Of a stretch of 32,886 nt of DNA, positions 13,766-22,426 are shown piece after piece (position 1 is the first letter of the stretch; every line of letters starts with the position of its first letter). The DNA lies in the IMG/VR virus record IMGVR_UViG_3300030117_001489, positions 1-32,886 of that record; one strand, written 5' to 3'. The notes under the pieces are model-generated. The model was given only the letters and a program-made list of their open reading frames with translations, had not been told where the DNA came from and ran no database searches. This DNA comes from a virus. A program made the translations under genes and the position numbers.

Positions 13766-14293
13766 ATGAAGCCTAGTAATGGAGACATACGTGCAGATGG
13801 TCGGCGTTTTGATGGTACAACATGGCGCAAGACAGGGATTAATCATCACATGAATACAGACGGCTTGGTTTATTACAAACGTAAGCATCGCACACTAGAT
13901 AGTTACATCCAACAGGGTGGTAGTTTGGACAAGATTGTATTCAACAGTGTTAAGGCACGAGACTATAATGAGTTGGTTCGTAGGCTATACGAATCAGGAG
14001 AGTCGGGAGATGTCTACGCTATTATTAATCCTGCTTGGCCTGAATGGGTTAAGGTAGGTAAGGCTATGGACGCACAGAATAGATGCCATAGTTACCAAAC
14101 GTCTTCACCATTTCGTGATTACGAGATAATTGCTAGAGTGTACTCTGATAACTACTCCCGTAAGGAAACAGAAATGCATCAGATATTTGAACACTTTGCA
14201 AAAGAACGTAGGAATGAGTGGTTCAACATAGATCGTGTGACAGCGATTAAACTTTTCAATTATCAAGCAAAGGAGATTGTTAATGCGGCGTAA
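13766..14293 (+). CDS. GIY-YIG-fold T5orf172 / MUG113-like domain protein
   Basis: The C-terminal half (about residues 80-156) resembles the T5orf172 group of the GIY-YIG nuclease superfamily. It opens with GDVYAIINP (81-89) and continues WVKVGKAMDAQNR (94-106, with conserved Lys and Arg), a YQTSSPF turn, and ETEMHQIFEHF (134-144) with its acidic helix, then NEWFNI (150-155). The N-terminal 80 residues have no known domain and may bind DNA. Family members are thought to be DNA-binding or nuclease-like, though activity is rarely shown. AAAGGAGAATAG precedes the start, and the gene overlaps the next by 11 bases. Confidence 0.7.
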   Translation: MKPSNGDIRADGRRFDGTTWRKTGINHHMNTDGLVYYKRKHRTLDSYIQQGGSLDKIVFNSVKARDYNELVRRLYESGESGDVYAIINPAWPEWVKVGKAMDAQNRCHSYQTSSPFRDYEIIARVYSDNYSRKETEMHQIFEHFAKERRNEWFNIDRVTAIKLFNYQAKEIVNAA

Positions 14294-14522
14294 CGGACTT
14301 AGTAAGTATGATGCCCCACTTAGAGTACAGTATGAATGGGGATATCAAGACTTTTTTAATTGGGGAGAGTCTGTTGAAAACAACAGGATTAAACCCAAGA
14401 CAGAAAGAAAACTGCACACTAACACTATGCAGTTTCGTGAGTGGCAAAGGGGATGGAATGATGCCTACTATGCTAACCTAAAGAGAGTGCAACGCAATGA
14501 ACAAACTAGAGCAAGAAGCTAA
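14283..14522 (+). CDS. hypothetical 79-residue basic protein
   Basis: The frame is open from a TTG at 14277. The ATG at 14283 is chosen because AAAGGAG lies 7 bases before it. The product is basic and rich in Trp, Tyr and Arg, with QFREWQRGWNDAYYANL near residues 50-66. It faintly resembles the GW repeats of ribosome modulation factor-like proteins, but that is too weak to name it. It overlaps the preceding GIY-YIG-like gene by 11 bases. Confidence 0.55.
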   Translation: MRRNGLSKYDAPLRVQYEWGYQDFFNWGESVENNRIKPKTERKLHTNTMQFREWQRGWNDAYYANLKRVQRNEQTRARS

Positions 14523-14544
14523 GAACTGGATGAAGGAGAAATAT

Positions 14545-14883
14545 ATGTATGGCATTACAGCTAAAGCCTATCAAATAGCAGCATGTGAAACTGCTATCTT
14601 TCCAAAAGAAAAGGCCACAGAGTATTTAACTCTGGGCCTGACTGGGGAAGCAGGAGAGATTGCTAATAAGGTAAAAAAATTTATACGTGATGGCGCACCA
14701 CCAGATGAATATGAATCCAAGAGGATTGAGATTGGTTATGAGATAGGTGATGTTATGTGGTATTGTGCAGTACTAGCAGAAGAAATGGAGATGGACCTTG
14801 GGCATATTATGGAAAACAATTTGCGAAAGCTGGCTGATAGAAAAGCTAGGGGTACTCTGTCTGGCTCTGGTGACAATCGCTAA
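14545..14883 (+). CDS. mazG: MazG-like nucleotide pyrophosphohydrolase
   Basis: Members hydrolyse nucleoside triphosphates or related alarmones to monophosphates and pyrophosphate. The metal-binding residues are present. GEAGEIANKVKK carries Glu35 and Glu38, and EIGDVMWY carries Glu66 and Asp69. The typical phage end LADRKARGTLSGSGDNR also matches. The start at 14545 has AAGGAG at 6 bases and gives a family-typical N-terminus (YQIAACETAIFP). An in-frame ATG at 14497 would add 16 residues and has only a weak GAGAG site. In marine phages MazG usually accompanies ribonucleotide reductase and may tune host nucleotide or (p)ppGpp pools. It overlaps the next small gene by 14 bases. Confidence 0.85.
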   Translation: MYGITAKAYQIAACETAIFPKEKATEYLTLGLTGEAGEIANKVKKFIRDGAPPDEYESKRIEIGYEIGDVMWYCAVLAEEMEMDLGHIMENNLRKLADRKARGTLSGSGDNR

Positions 14884-15022
14884 GTATGTTATAGGAGGTG
14901 CTATATGTCTATGGTTAATATATATCATAGGCATGGCACTAACTAATACCATATGTGATTGTGTTAGAGACTTCAATGGATGGTGGGAGTTAGAATACTG
15001 GACAAAAAAAGAGGGGTCTTAG
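14870..15022 (+). CDS. 50-residue putative membrane peptide (GTG start)
   Basis: This frame can start at a GTG at 14870 inside the mazG end and runs to a TAG at 15022. It gives a hydrophobic helix (KYVIGGAICLWLIYIIGMAL, about residues 5-24) followed by an acidic and aromatic tail. A longer version from a TTG at 14798 is open but has no good ribosome-binding site. A fine AGGAGG at 14896-14901 sits inside the gene but leads only to a 13-codon frame at 14913. It is the last plus-strand gene before the terminator. The membrane pattern supports it; the start is uncertain. Confidence 0.4.
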   Translation: MTIAKYVIGGAICLWLIYIIGMALTNTICDCVRDFNGWWELEYWTKKEGS

Positions 15023-15034
15023 TTGCCCCTTTTT
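15004..15034. terminator. bidirectional rho-independent terminator between converging gene blocks
   Basis: The 14-base gap between the converging plus and minus genes holds the arm GAGGGG (15011-15016) pairing with CCCCTTTTT (15026-15034), with a 9-base loop. Upstream A residues (15004-15010) pair with the trailing T run. Read on the plus strand it ends in five T; read on the minus strand it ends in TCTTTTTTT. It can therefore stop transcription arriving from both sides. This is the expected place for such an element where early and late transcription units collide. Confidence 0.75.
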
Positions 15035-15036
15035 AC

Positions 15037-17301
15037 TTACCTTTTTGCCATCAACCCGCCACGATTTAATTTCTGTGTCAGTAAAAACATGGCACGTTTA
15101 GCATCAGTATATGTTTCAGGAAAGATACCTCTCATTGGTGGTCTATCAATACCATCTGCAAGTCCAAGGGCTGCCATTCTTTCGTATCTCTTTAGTTTAT
15201 CCTGATACTTAACACTAGCATTTATTCCACTTAAAAATTCTCTATCTCCTAATTCCGCTACAGGTGATCTAGCTTGTAAACCGTCCATAGCTTGTGCCGA
15301 TGATCCTCGTTTTCTCATGTTACGCACACTTTCTAATACTGAAACTATAGCTTTCATAGTTTCTTTTTTCTCTGACCCTTCAGGTAAATTAAAGGCTAAT
15401 GTTTCTAAATTACTTCTATCCTTTGCTGCTTCTGTTAGAAACGTATCGTAGGTTCCTCTCGCACCATACTGTTCAGTATACTGCCCAAGAGACTGCATGT
15501 CTTTGAAATACTGTCGTACTAATGAGTATTGTTTTGCTGGACTCAAATCTTCAAACATTTTTCCATCTGAAAATTTTGTAAACTCATCGCCTATTTCACC
15601 GCCCATTTCTGTTGCAGCTTTACCCTGAATAAAATCGCCAGTATATCTAACAGTGTTAGCAAGTTTTTGACCCTCTCTAACTCTATCTTTTAGGGGTAGC
15701 TTACCTATATTTTTACGTCTGTTTGTATCTCCCACTGAATAAAAGTCTCTTACTTTATCATCCAATACATCTGACAATCTATCAACACCTAATTGTTCTG
15801 GGTTCTTAGAAGCTATCTCTGCTTCTAGGTGTATACTTTTAGGTATACTAATACCTATAGCATCTTCTAGTTGTTTTCTTTCTCTTTCATTTATTGCTGC
15901 TAAATTTTCTTGCGTAAGTATATCACTTAATCTTGCGTCACCCTCATTAATTCTGTCATAATCTCTTGGATTTAAATTACGCACCATAGACTTGGGTAGT
16001 CTGCTTACCATAATATTGTCTAGTCTTCTGTCACCAAATGATTCCTTCAATGATACGAGTGGATCACGAGATAAAGATATAGCTTTTTCTTTTAGTTCGG
16101 CGTGTCTGCCTGACGCATCAGCACTTGTCAAGCCTTCTGCACCTGCAAAACCCATATCGTCATCACGATAGGGGAGGAACGCACCTTCTTCTGCTAATTC
16201 ATCTGCTCTAGATGTAGCCCTTTCTGCCATATCCCCCGGACTTGTGTAGAACGTGTCTGTTTTACTACGTGACATAGACTCTTGATCATCTAATATTCTT
16301 GTAAGGTCTTTTAAACTAATTTTATTATCATCAGAAACTTTAACAGTCATTTCATTTGTTTGTTTGCCGTCCTCATCAATAAATTTAATTCTTTGATAGT
16401 TCTGTGTTCTGGCTGGTGTTCGGGATGTGCCATCAAATGTTTTAGTATATTTTTCTCCTGCCATAATAGCTTCATTGCCTACATATTTTTTTCCATCCAT
16501 CATAAAAACAACAGGAGTTTGAATGGGTCCACCCCCACGAATATAATTAAACAAGTCATCAGCATCTACTAGATCGTTGTCTGGCCCCTCACCTAATAGT
16601 TCACTTACTTTTTTAAGCTGCTCATCACGTATAGATTCTCTATTTTCTTTTAGGTCATTTATAATCTGATTGTTTTCTTTTAGTTTTACATCTGTGTCAC
16701 CCAAGGTCGGCGCACCGTGATATACTCTAGGTGTAGGGCGTAAACTTTCTTGTATAAATTGTCTACGCTCACCAGAAGGTAGTCCTTTAGACAATCTAAT
16801 TAGTCTTTGTTTTCTTTCACTGTCCATGCTGGCAGGATCAGCCCTAAATGCAGCACGTGTTTGTTCTACAACATCACCTGCAGTTTCCTTAACACCTTCC
16901 TTGATAGCACGTTGCCCTAAGTCTGTGGCTATCTTAGCACCGGGCAAGAAACCTGCAGCAGTAAGCACACCAAACCCTGCACCAAGACCCATCTTCTTAA
17001 TGCTGCCTTCATCATACCCTTCCTCAAGAAGTTTATATGCAAACTGTGCATCCTCTGGTAATTCAGTCAGGGCTTTGGCAGAGCCTACAAATGGTGCTAT
17101 GTCTGTTGCTAGGTCAAGAGCCTGTGTTAAACCCTCTTTTGCTCCCTCAAAACCTCTGCCCTTAATAGTAATGGGTTCAAAGCGTGAGTCAGACGTTTCT
17201 GGTTCTATACCTTTTAATGTATCAGAACCATACATCATATCAGACACAGAAATATCTGACTCTTCAAGAAATTTGTTTTCTTGTATTTGAGATACTTTCA
17301 T
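15037..17301 (-). CDS. large internal virion / ejection-type protein with ART-like motifs
   Basis: This 754-residue protein is last in the minus-strand structural block, where HMO-2011-like and T7-like phages encode proteins stored in the capsid and ejected with DNA. Residues about 60-130 include Gly/Ala-rich hydrophobic stretches that could insert into membranes. The rest is mostly charged helix. RVYHGAP at 192-198 and TFYTSPGDMAERAT at 350-363, with EEG at 371-373, loosely recall the His, Tyr and Glu motifs of ADP-ribosyltransferase folds, although about 150 residues separate the first two. The start overlaps the upstream stop by one base (TAATG). Virion placement is by context; the enzymatic idea is speculative. 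Confidence 0.65.
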   Translation of the reverse strand: MKVSQIQENKFLEESDISVSDMMYGSDTLKGIEPETSDSRFEPITIKGRGFEGAKEGLTQALDLATDIAPFVGSAKALTELPEDAQFAYKLLEEGYDEGSIKKMGLGAGFGVLTAAGFLPGAKIATDLGQRAIKEGVKETAGDVVEQTRAAFRADPASMDSERKQRLIRLSKGLPSGERRQFIQESLRPTPRVYHGAPTLGDTDVKLKENNQIINDLKENRESIRDEQLKKVSELLGEGPDNDLVDADDLFNYIRGGGPIQTPVVFMMDGKKYVGNEAIMAGEKYTKTFDGTSRTPARTQNYQRIKFIDEDGKQTNEMTVKVSDDNKISLKDLTRILDDQESMSRSKTDTFYTSPGDMAERATSRADELAEEGAFLPYRDDDMGFAGAEGLTSADASGRHAELKEKAISLSRDPLVSLKESFGDRRLDNIMVSRLPKSMVRNLNPRDYDRINEGDARLSDILTQENLAAINERERKQLEDAIGISIPKSIHLEAEIASKNPEQLGVDRLSDVLDDKVRDFYSVGDTNRRKNIGKLPLKDRVREGQKLANTVRYTGDFIQGKAATEMGGEIGDEFTKFSDGKMFEDLSPAKQYSLVRQYFKDMQSLGQYTEQYGARGTYDTFLTEAAKDRSNLETLAFNLPEGSEKKETMKAIVSVLESVRNMRKRGSSAQAMDGLQARSPVAELGDREFLSGINASVKYQDKLKRYERMAALGLADGIDRPPMRGIFPETYTDAKRAMFLLTQKLNRGGLMAKR

Positions 17302-20300
17302 TACTGTACACCTCTCTTAGCAATAGGTAATGCTTCTCTCAAAGCCCATTGTAATGCATTAACTCTTCTGCCGCCTATGTCAATAATCATATCTTTATCT
17401 TCACCTACTTTTCTTCCTTCGTAGCCTTCGTAAGTTTGATATATTTCATTTATTCTTTCTTTTACTTTTTTAGATAAATTATCCCATTCAGCAATTTCTA
17501 CTCTGCTGTATGGCAAACCTCTACGTCTAGCCTGTGCCTGAATACGTAACTTAGCTACTTGTTCTGCTTTAGTTTTTATTGTACTGCCAGCCCTCTCAAG
17601 CATTTGTTGTTGAAAAGCGGGTGAAGAATTTTTGTATTCATCTGAATTTATTATTGCACGTAACTTTTCATCTAAATTATTAGGTGATCCTGCGCGAGAT
17701 AATTCTAGACGTGTATAAAAATCTATCTTGTCATCTTTATTTCTTTTATACATGTCCGTATATGACATGCCTAGTCTAGACATCTCTTTCATAACCCTAC
17801 TTTTTCGTATGGTTGTAGCACCAAAAAGTTGTTTTTCTATAGGATTAACAGCACGTAGTGTTCCTGATTTAAGTGGTGATACAGCAGGTGTATCGTAATC
17901 TTCAGTTGTAATCATATCTGCAGACCAAGAAGCTAATGGAAAGTCTGGTAAATTTCTTGTTGCTTTCTTATACATAAAATCAAAAAAGTTTTCATCTCCT
18001 GTAGATGTAGCTGGTATGTCTCTTGAGCGAGGATCAAACTGACCATAAACATCTTTGACCAGACCTGCAGGAATTGTCCATCTCCCTAAGAATCCACCAA
18101 GTCCTTCTGCTACAGTTTTAGTATTACCTGCTTTAATACCATCTTCAAACACTTTATCTAGCATAGCAATACCCATGCCTGTTCTAAAAGTAGAACCAAG
18201 AGTAGCCTGTAGTAACGCTTGTGAATAATATTTACCAAAAGATACAGGAAGTTTAGAAAAATTATCTGTTTGTGCGCGGTATATCATATCTGCAACTAAC
18301 ATGAATGGAGCCATAGGACCGTATATAGCACGGCCATCAATATAATCATCCCCACCCTTATGTATTTCATACCATTCTGCTTCATCACCTTGTTTTAAAC
18401 GCCATGCATAAGCTGTTGTCAACATAGCAGCACCTGCTAATTGTTTAGGTAAACGCTCTCTGGCTATAGAAGGATTAATAACTACATCTAACATGCCTAT
18501 GATTGGCATATGTTGATATTGAAATTTAAGTTGATTGGCTACAAATCTAGGAAAGGGCATAAACGCAGAAATAGCAAATGGATATTTATCATTAGCACGT
18601 ATCAATCCTCTAGCTGCACTGCTAAATATATCATCACCTTTCATGCCTGACTGATAAGTAAATTCGTATGCATCTTTTACAGCAGCCTGATAAATGTCTT
18701 CAGGAATATCTCCAAAAGAACCATCTCTAATTACATCATATAAATTAATACCTTTATCTGATAGTCTTCGTTTTAAAGAGGCAGCTAACACACCCTGTTT
18801 AAATATATTGTCAGATGCAGTATTTAATACTTGAACTTTTCTTCCTACTCTAGCTAGTGCAGTTTCAGTATCTGTAGCAGCCGATAAGTCAGCAGCATCA
18901 CGAAACAATCTTTTTGCTTCTTCTGGCATATTCTCTTCAAATAAAGTACGGATTACCCTACCCTCTTGTGGGTTCATCATGTACTTAGCTAAATCAAACG
19001 TACCATCAAACAAATTTCTTTTAGGTGCGTAGTAACCTTTTGTAGTTGAATCTAAAAATGATTGTATGGCATTGTCCATAGTTCTAGTGGCAGCATCTAC
19101 TCCTATTCTGAAACCACCACCAATGGTATTACGCATGGTTGTTGCTGGCTGAATAGTCATAAAACTAATACCAGCTTTATCAAAGTCTCTTATACCCTGC
19201 AATACTTTTGCTTTTAACGCAGCGTTACCAATAACGTCTGCAGAATCTTGGCGAGTTATAGACGATACACCTAACTGATTCATATCGTCTACTTCGTCTA
19301 ATAATTTATTTATTTGAGCAAACGCTTGAGCGTCTGTCTTTTTTAATTCTTTAGATAGTCTACCTTGTATACCCAATGTTCTTCCTGCTTCTGATACTTC
19401 TGCAAGATATACAAGTGAAAACTGATCCATATTTAAATTATGTTCACGTAAAATATTACTAATACCTAAATCTTCTAATTTACCTTCTTTCATTGCCGTA
19501 TACATTGCAGTGGTAATTCTATCACCCGGTTTAATATCTAGCCTACTTTGTACTTGTATGGCTGCTGCCATAATATTTTTAAATACGTCTGAACCCAGTG
19601 ATGCCTCTAATGTATCACTAGGATTTAAATCTTTCTTTAATCTTCTGCCTTCCATAACTCGTGCAGGATCAAGTTCATTTAATTTTTCTCTTACCTTTTT
19701 TACAGTTTCACTGTCTGCTGTTTCTAAAACTTCTTTTGATTTTCTTGCGGCAACTTGAGCCTTTTTTGCTGCTCCTATTTTAGCTGCTTCCATTAACTCA
19801 TTTGCAGATGAGGCACGACTTAATGCGCCCTTACCTGTAAGAGAGCCAAGAGCAGAAGCACCTCCACCTATTAACGCACCACCAATACCACTAGCTACAC
19901 CTGTAGTTACTGTTCGTCCACCCGTAAACTCTTCTTGTTGTCCTGTTGTTACACGAGTAAATTCTTGAGCCGCACCTTGACCTGTTCCAATCACAGCTTC
20001 AGGCACAGCCGCACGAACAGCAGACCTTCCTACATCACCAAGTATTTTACGTACACCTAGTTTAGCAGCTTGTGTACCTGCTACAGCAGCAGCCTTGCCC
20101 GTGCCACCTGAAATAAGACCTATGTAGGTAGAAGGTGCTGTTAACAAACCCATAGCATAGTCACCTAACATACGGCCTGTGTCTGTGTCATTTACTTTAT
20201 CATAGGCATCAATAAGTCTAGCAAAACCCTCTTTGCCTGAAGCATCTGCATTTTGTGCATATTCTAAATCACGAATAGTAGTTACTTCATTAACATCGTG

Positions 20301-20465
20301 ATAACGCATATGCTCCATAAAATTTTCGTACACTTCTTCGCGGGTCATCTCACCACTAAGACCACCACGGTTTTCTAAAAAAGTAACGGCATCTGCGATA
20401 AAATCATCATCAGATGCCAGTGTGTCTTTGTCGAGTTCATCGACTTCATTATATGCTTTGAACAT
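17301..20465 (-). CDS. very large internal virion protein (ejection protein candidate)
   Basis: At 1054 residues this is the second largest protein here. It lies in the part of the structural block that encodes internal core or ejection proteins in T7-like phages. It starts acidic (VDELDKDTLASDDDF), then has Gly/Ala-rich hydrophobic segments near residues 100-140 and 185-215 (GVASGIGGALIGGGASALG). Those could form membrane-spanning hairpins during DNA ejection. A long helical region and a C-terminal part with aromatic, membrane-like segments follow (AAMLTTAYAWRL). No lysozyme or transglycosylase motif was seen. The function is inferred from size, position and composition. The neighbouring genes are spaced by 0-9 bases. 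Confidence 0.65.
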   Translation of the reverse strand: MFKAYNEVDELDKDTLASDDDFIADAVTFLENRGGLSGEMTREEVYENFMEHMRYHDVNEVTTIRDLEYAQNADASGKEGFARLIDAYDKVNDTDTGRMLGDYAMGLLTAPSTYIGLISGGTGKAAAVAGTQAAKLGVRKILGDVGRSAVRAAVPEAVIGTGQGAAQEFTRVTTGQQEEFTGGRTVTTGVASGIGGALIGGGASALGSLTGKGALSRASSANELMEAAKIGAAKKAQVAARKSKEVLETADSETVKKVREKLNELDPARVMEGRRLKKDLNPSDTLEASLGSDVFKNIMAAAIQVQSRLDIKPGDRITTAMYTAMKEGKLEDLGISNILREHNLNMDQFSLVYLAEVSEAGRTLGIQGRLSKELKKTDAQAFAQINKLLDEVDDMNQLGVSSITRQDSADVIGNAALKAKVLQGIRDFDKAGISFMTIQPATTMRNTIGGGFRIGVDAATRTMDNAIQSFLDSTTKGYYAPKRNLFDGTFDLAKYMMNPQEGRVIRTLFEENMPEEAKRLFRDAADLSAATDTETALARVGRKVQVLNTASDNIFKQGVLAASLKRRLSDKGINLYDVIRDGSFGDIPEDIYQAAVKDAYEFTYQSGMKGDDIFSSAARGLIRANDKYPFAISAFMPFPRFVANQLKFQYQHMPIIGMLDVVINPSIARERLPKQLAGAAMLTTAYAWRLKQGDEAEWYEIHKGGDDYIDGRAIYGPMAPFMLVADMIYRAQTDNFSKLPVSFGKYYSQALLQATLGSTFRTGMGIAMLDKVFEDGIKAGNTKTVAEGLGGFLGRWTIPAGLVKDVYGQFDPRSRDIPATSTGDENFFDFMYKKATRNLPDFPLASWSADMITTEDYDTPAVSPLKSGTLRAVNPIEKQLFGATTIRKSRVMKEMSRLGMSYTDMYKRNKDDKIDFYTRLELSRAGSPNNLDEKLRAIINSDEYKNSSPAFQQQMLERAGSTIKTKAEQVAKLRIQAQARRRGLPYSRVEIAEWDNLSKKVKERINEIYQTYEGYEGRKVGEDKDMIIDIGGRRVNALQWALREALPIAKRGVQ

Positions 20466-20474
20466 TGTGTCCTC

Positions 20475-21716
20475 TTAGTTTTTTAAAGTGATGCCACTAC
20501 CTGAATCATCGTCTTGTCTGTACCCATTTGCAAATAAAATGTTATTAATAACACCATCAATACTTTGATCTGTTATTTTAAGACCTTCTTTTCTAGCTTT
20601 TTCTTTCATAACTTTACGAACTTGATCTGCCATAGCCATTGCTGTTGCTCTATCAGGGCGTTTACCTTGCACTTCTTTTAGTTCATCTTTTAGTGTAGAT
20701 TCTAATTGACTAATATTCAAACCTTCTAATTGAAGTGGTCCTCCTATAGTACCGTCACCTAAAGGTGGGGCAGGATTAACAGCGACTGATCTACCATCTG
20801 CTGTTTTAAGATTAGGAATAGATGCACTTAACATGGCTTCCATATCTCTTAGGTCTTGTGTAGTAAAAGGTCCATAGTCACCCTTTTCTGTTTTTATTTC
20901 TCTTTGTCGTATTGTTATGTTTCTTATTTCATTAGTGATAGCACTAGATATCATATTGTCATCATAGCTATAAAGAACATCTTCATCAAACATACCACCC
21001 CTACCTGCTTGTTTACTAGATTTTATTAAAGGACCAGCAAAAGCATTCAGTTTAATATCCATTTGATTAGCAGTAAAAGTATCTTTAGCTGCAGAGGCAG
21101 CAGCAGCAGGATCAAATAGTGTCACTGTACCTTTAACTCTTGAGTCTTGATATATAATATCGTCAGCAGCAAGAGCAGCTAACTCGTCCATGCTACTGCC
21201 TGTTGCTCTTGCTATAGCAGCCATTCTAGTTTCTCTTGCAGACCTAAGATTACCACCTAACGCTGAAGTTAAAGTTCCATCTTTTCTTCCTGTTACTTTT
21301 TCCATAGCTTCTAGTACAGGAGTTCCCTTTCCAAGTTCTCCCATTATAAGATCAAGAACTTCATCTTTAGTATAGTCTGGTACTTCTTGATTACCGTGAA
21401 GTGTAACTATTTCACCGGGTCTAACTTTATAATTTTCATATTTTCCTCTCATATTTTCAATATGATCTAGCACTTTTTGTCCAGAGCCTTCTTTCATAAT
21501 TACAGCAATTTGATTACTATCAAAGTAGTCATCTAGTTTATCATAGATGGCAGACTTATCGACTCTTTTTTGTCTACGTGCTGTTGCTTTAGGAAGACCA
21601 AGTTGAGTAAGAATTTTAATTTCATCATCAATTGTAGACAAAGCCTCTTCGCGTTCCTCTCTTAAAATTTGAGAGCCACGCTTTGCTGCACCACCTAAAA
21701 ATGCCATTCTCAACAT
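20475..21716 (-). CDS. internal virion / structural protein, 413 residues, unknown
   Basis: The product is soluble, mostly helical and charged, with an Ala-rich segment near the middle (FDPAAAASAAKD) and no membrane stretch. It falls between the small structural proteins and the two giant ejection-type proteins, so a virion role is likely. The start at 21716 has GAGGA 9 bases upstream. An in-frame Met three codons later (MAFLGG) is possible. I do not recognise a named family. Confidence 0.6.
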   Translation of the reverse strand: MLRMAFLGGAAKRGSQILREEREEALSTIDDEIKILTQLGLPKATARRQKRVDKSAIYDKLDDYFDSNQIAVIMKEGSGQKVLDHIENMRGKYENYKVRPGEIVTLHGNQEVPDYTKDEVLDLIMGELGKGTPVLEAMEKVTGRKDGTLTSALGGNLRSARETRMAAIARATGSSMDELAALAADDIIYQDSRVKGTVTLFDPAAAASAAKDTFTANQMDIKLNAFAGPLIKSSKQAGRGGMFDEDVLYSYDDNMISSAITNEIRNITIRQREIKTEKGDYGPFTTQDLRDMEAMLSASIPNLKTADGRSVAVNPAPPLGDGTIGGPLQLEGLNISQLESTLKDELKEVQGKRPDRATAMAMADQVRKVMKEKARKEGLKITDQSIDGVINNILFANGYRQDDDSGSGITLKN

Positions 21717-21720
21717 AACT

Positions 21721-22242
21721 TTATTTCCTCGCCATTAAGCCAGTAGGTTTTTCTTCTGGCATTTCATCAACTATATTTTCAGCAACTACAGTATCTTTAT
21801 CTTTTATTTTTAGACCTGAACCTTTTTTCTCTCGTAATTTATTTAGTTCTAATGCTACCTCTGCCTCAGAAGATGCATCTGGATTGATTTCTTCACCTTC
21901 TACCTTGTGCTTTACACCTGCCTTGGTAGCAATCTGACTAACCAACTCAGTCAATGCTGGTGCTATGATAACGCCTACGTCAACACTATGTACACCCTCC
22001 ATAACCCCTGTAAGCTGCACAGTATCTACAAGAGTATCTACAGGTATACCTAGTTCTAGTAAGTCTAGCATTTGATCTACCTGACGTTCTTCTGTCATAC
22101 GTTCTACATAATATGCTAGTGCTTTTTCTGGAGTAGCTATGGCTGCAGGTTGTTGCCACGGTCTGTCACCTAAAGGTGCAGTTAAACCCTGACCCGGAAT
22201 GGGTGCGTCAAGCATAGGTGCTGGTGCGTTTCTATCACGCAT
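21721..22242 (-). CDS. structural protein of marine podoviruses, 173 residues
   Basis: The ATG at 22242 is preferred to an open TTG two codons earlier, because AGGA sits about 8 bases before it. A Pro-rich N-terminus (NAPAPMLDAPIPGQG) is followed by a helical middle. It contains LLELGIPVDTLVDTVQLTG and MEGVHSVDVGVIIAPALTEL, a pattern I recall from pelagiphage and cyanophage virion proteins. The C-terminus is charged (Lys/Glu) and ends GLMARK. It overlaps the upstream small gene by 8 bases. It is probably an internal or portal-proximal virion component; the exact role is unknown. Confidence 0.6.
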   Translation of the reverse strand: MRDRNAPAPMLDAPIPGQGLTAPLGDRPWQQPAAIATPEKALAYYVERMTEERQVDQMLDLLELGIPVDTLVDTVQLTGVMEGVHSVDVGVIIAPALTELVSQIATKAGVKHKVEGEEINPDASSEAEVALELNKLREKKGSGLKIKDKDTVVAENIVDEMPEEKPTGLMARK

Positions 22243-22426
22243 TATCAAATTCCTTTTTAATACGTTGCTTTAACATAGAAGCAATATCCATGTTATCATC
22301 TATTTTACCAGCATCTGGCTTATTTAGCAAGCCTTTTGGTATCATAGGTGCAGGTTTAGCTTTAATTCTTGCTTCACGATATCGCACTGTTTGATTAGCT
22401 ATTCTTGTTGCGTTAGTGTATGCCAT
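22235..22426 (-). CDS. 63-residue basic protein in the structural block
   Basis: The gene is squeezed between the repeat-rich virion protein and a structural protein, with no free space on either side, which supports its being real. The product is basic (ARIKAKPAPMIPKG) with a short C-terminal helix (ASMLKQRIKKEF). No family is recognised. It may be a small virion component or assembly factor. Confidence 0.55.
   Translation of the reverse strand: MAYTNATRIANQTVRYREARIKAKPAPMIPKGLLNKPDAGKIDDNMDIASMLKQRIKKEFDNA

Noticed and set aside
14283-14522. Ribosome modulation factor-like protein, from the GW/AY pattern.
   Set aside because: The similarity is confined to a few residues and lacks the conserved CPY and second GW repeat, so it was left as hypothetical.
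14450-14530. A longer mazG start at 14497.
   Set aside because: The ATG at 14545 has a clearly better ribosome-binding site (AAGGAG at 6 bases) and fits the usual family N-terminus. The longer form cannot be excluded and is mentioned in the gene entry.
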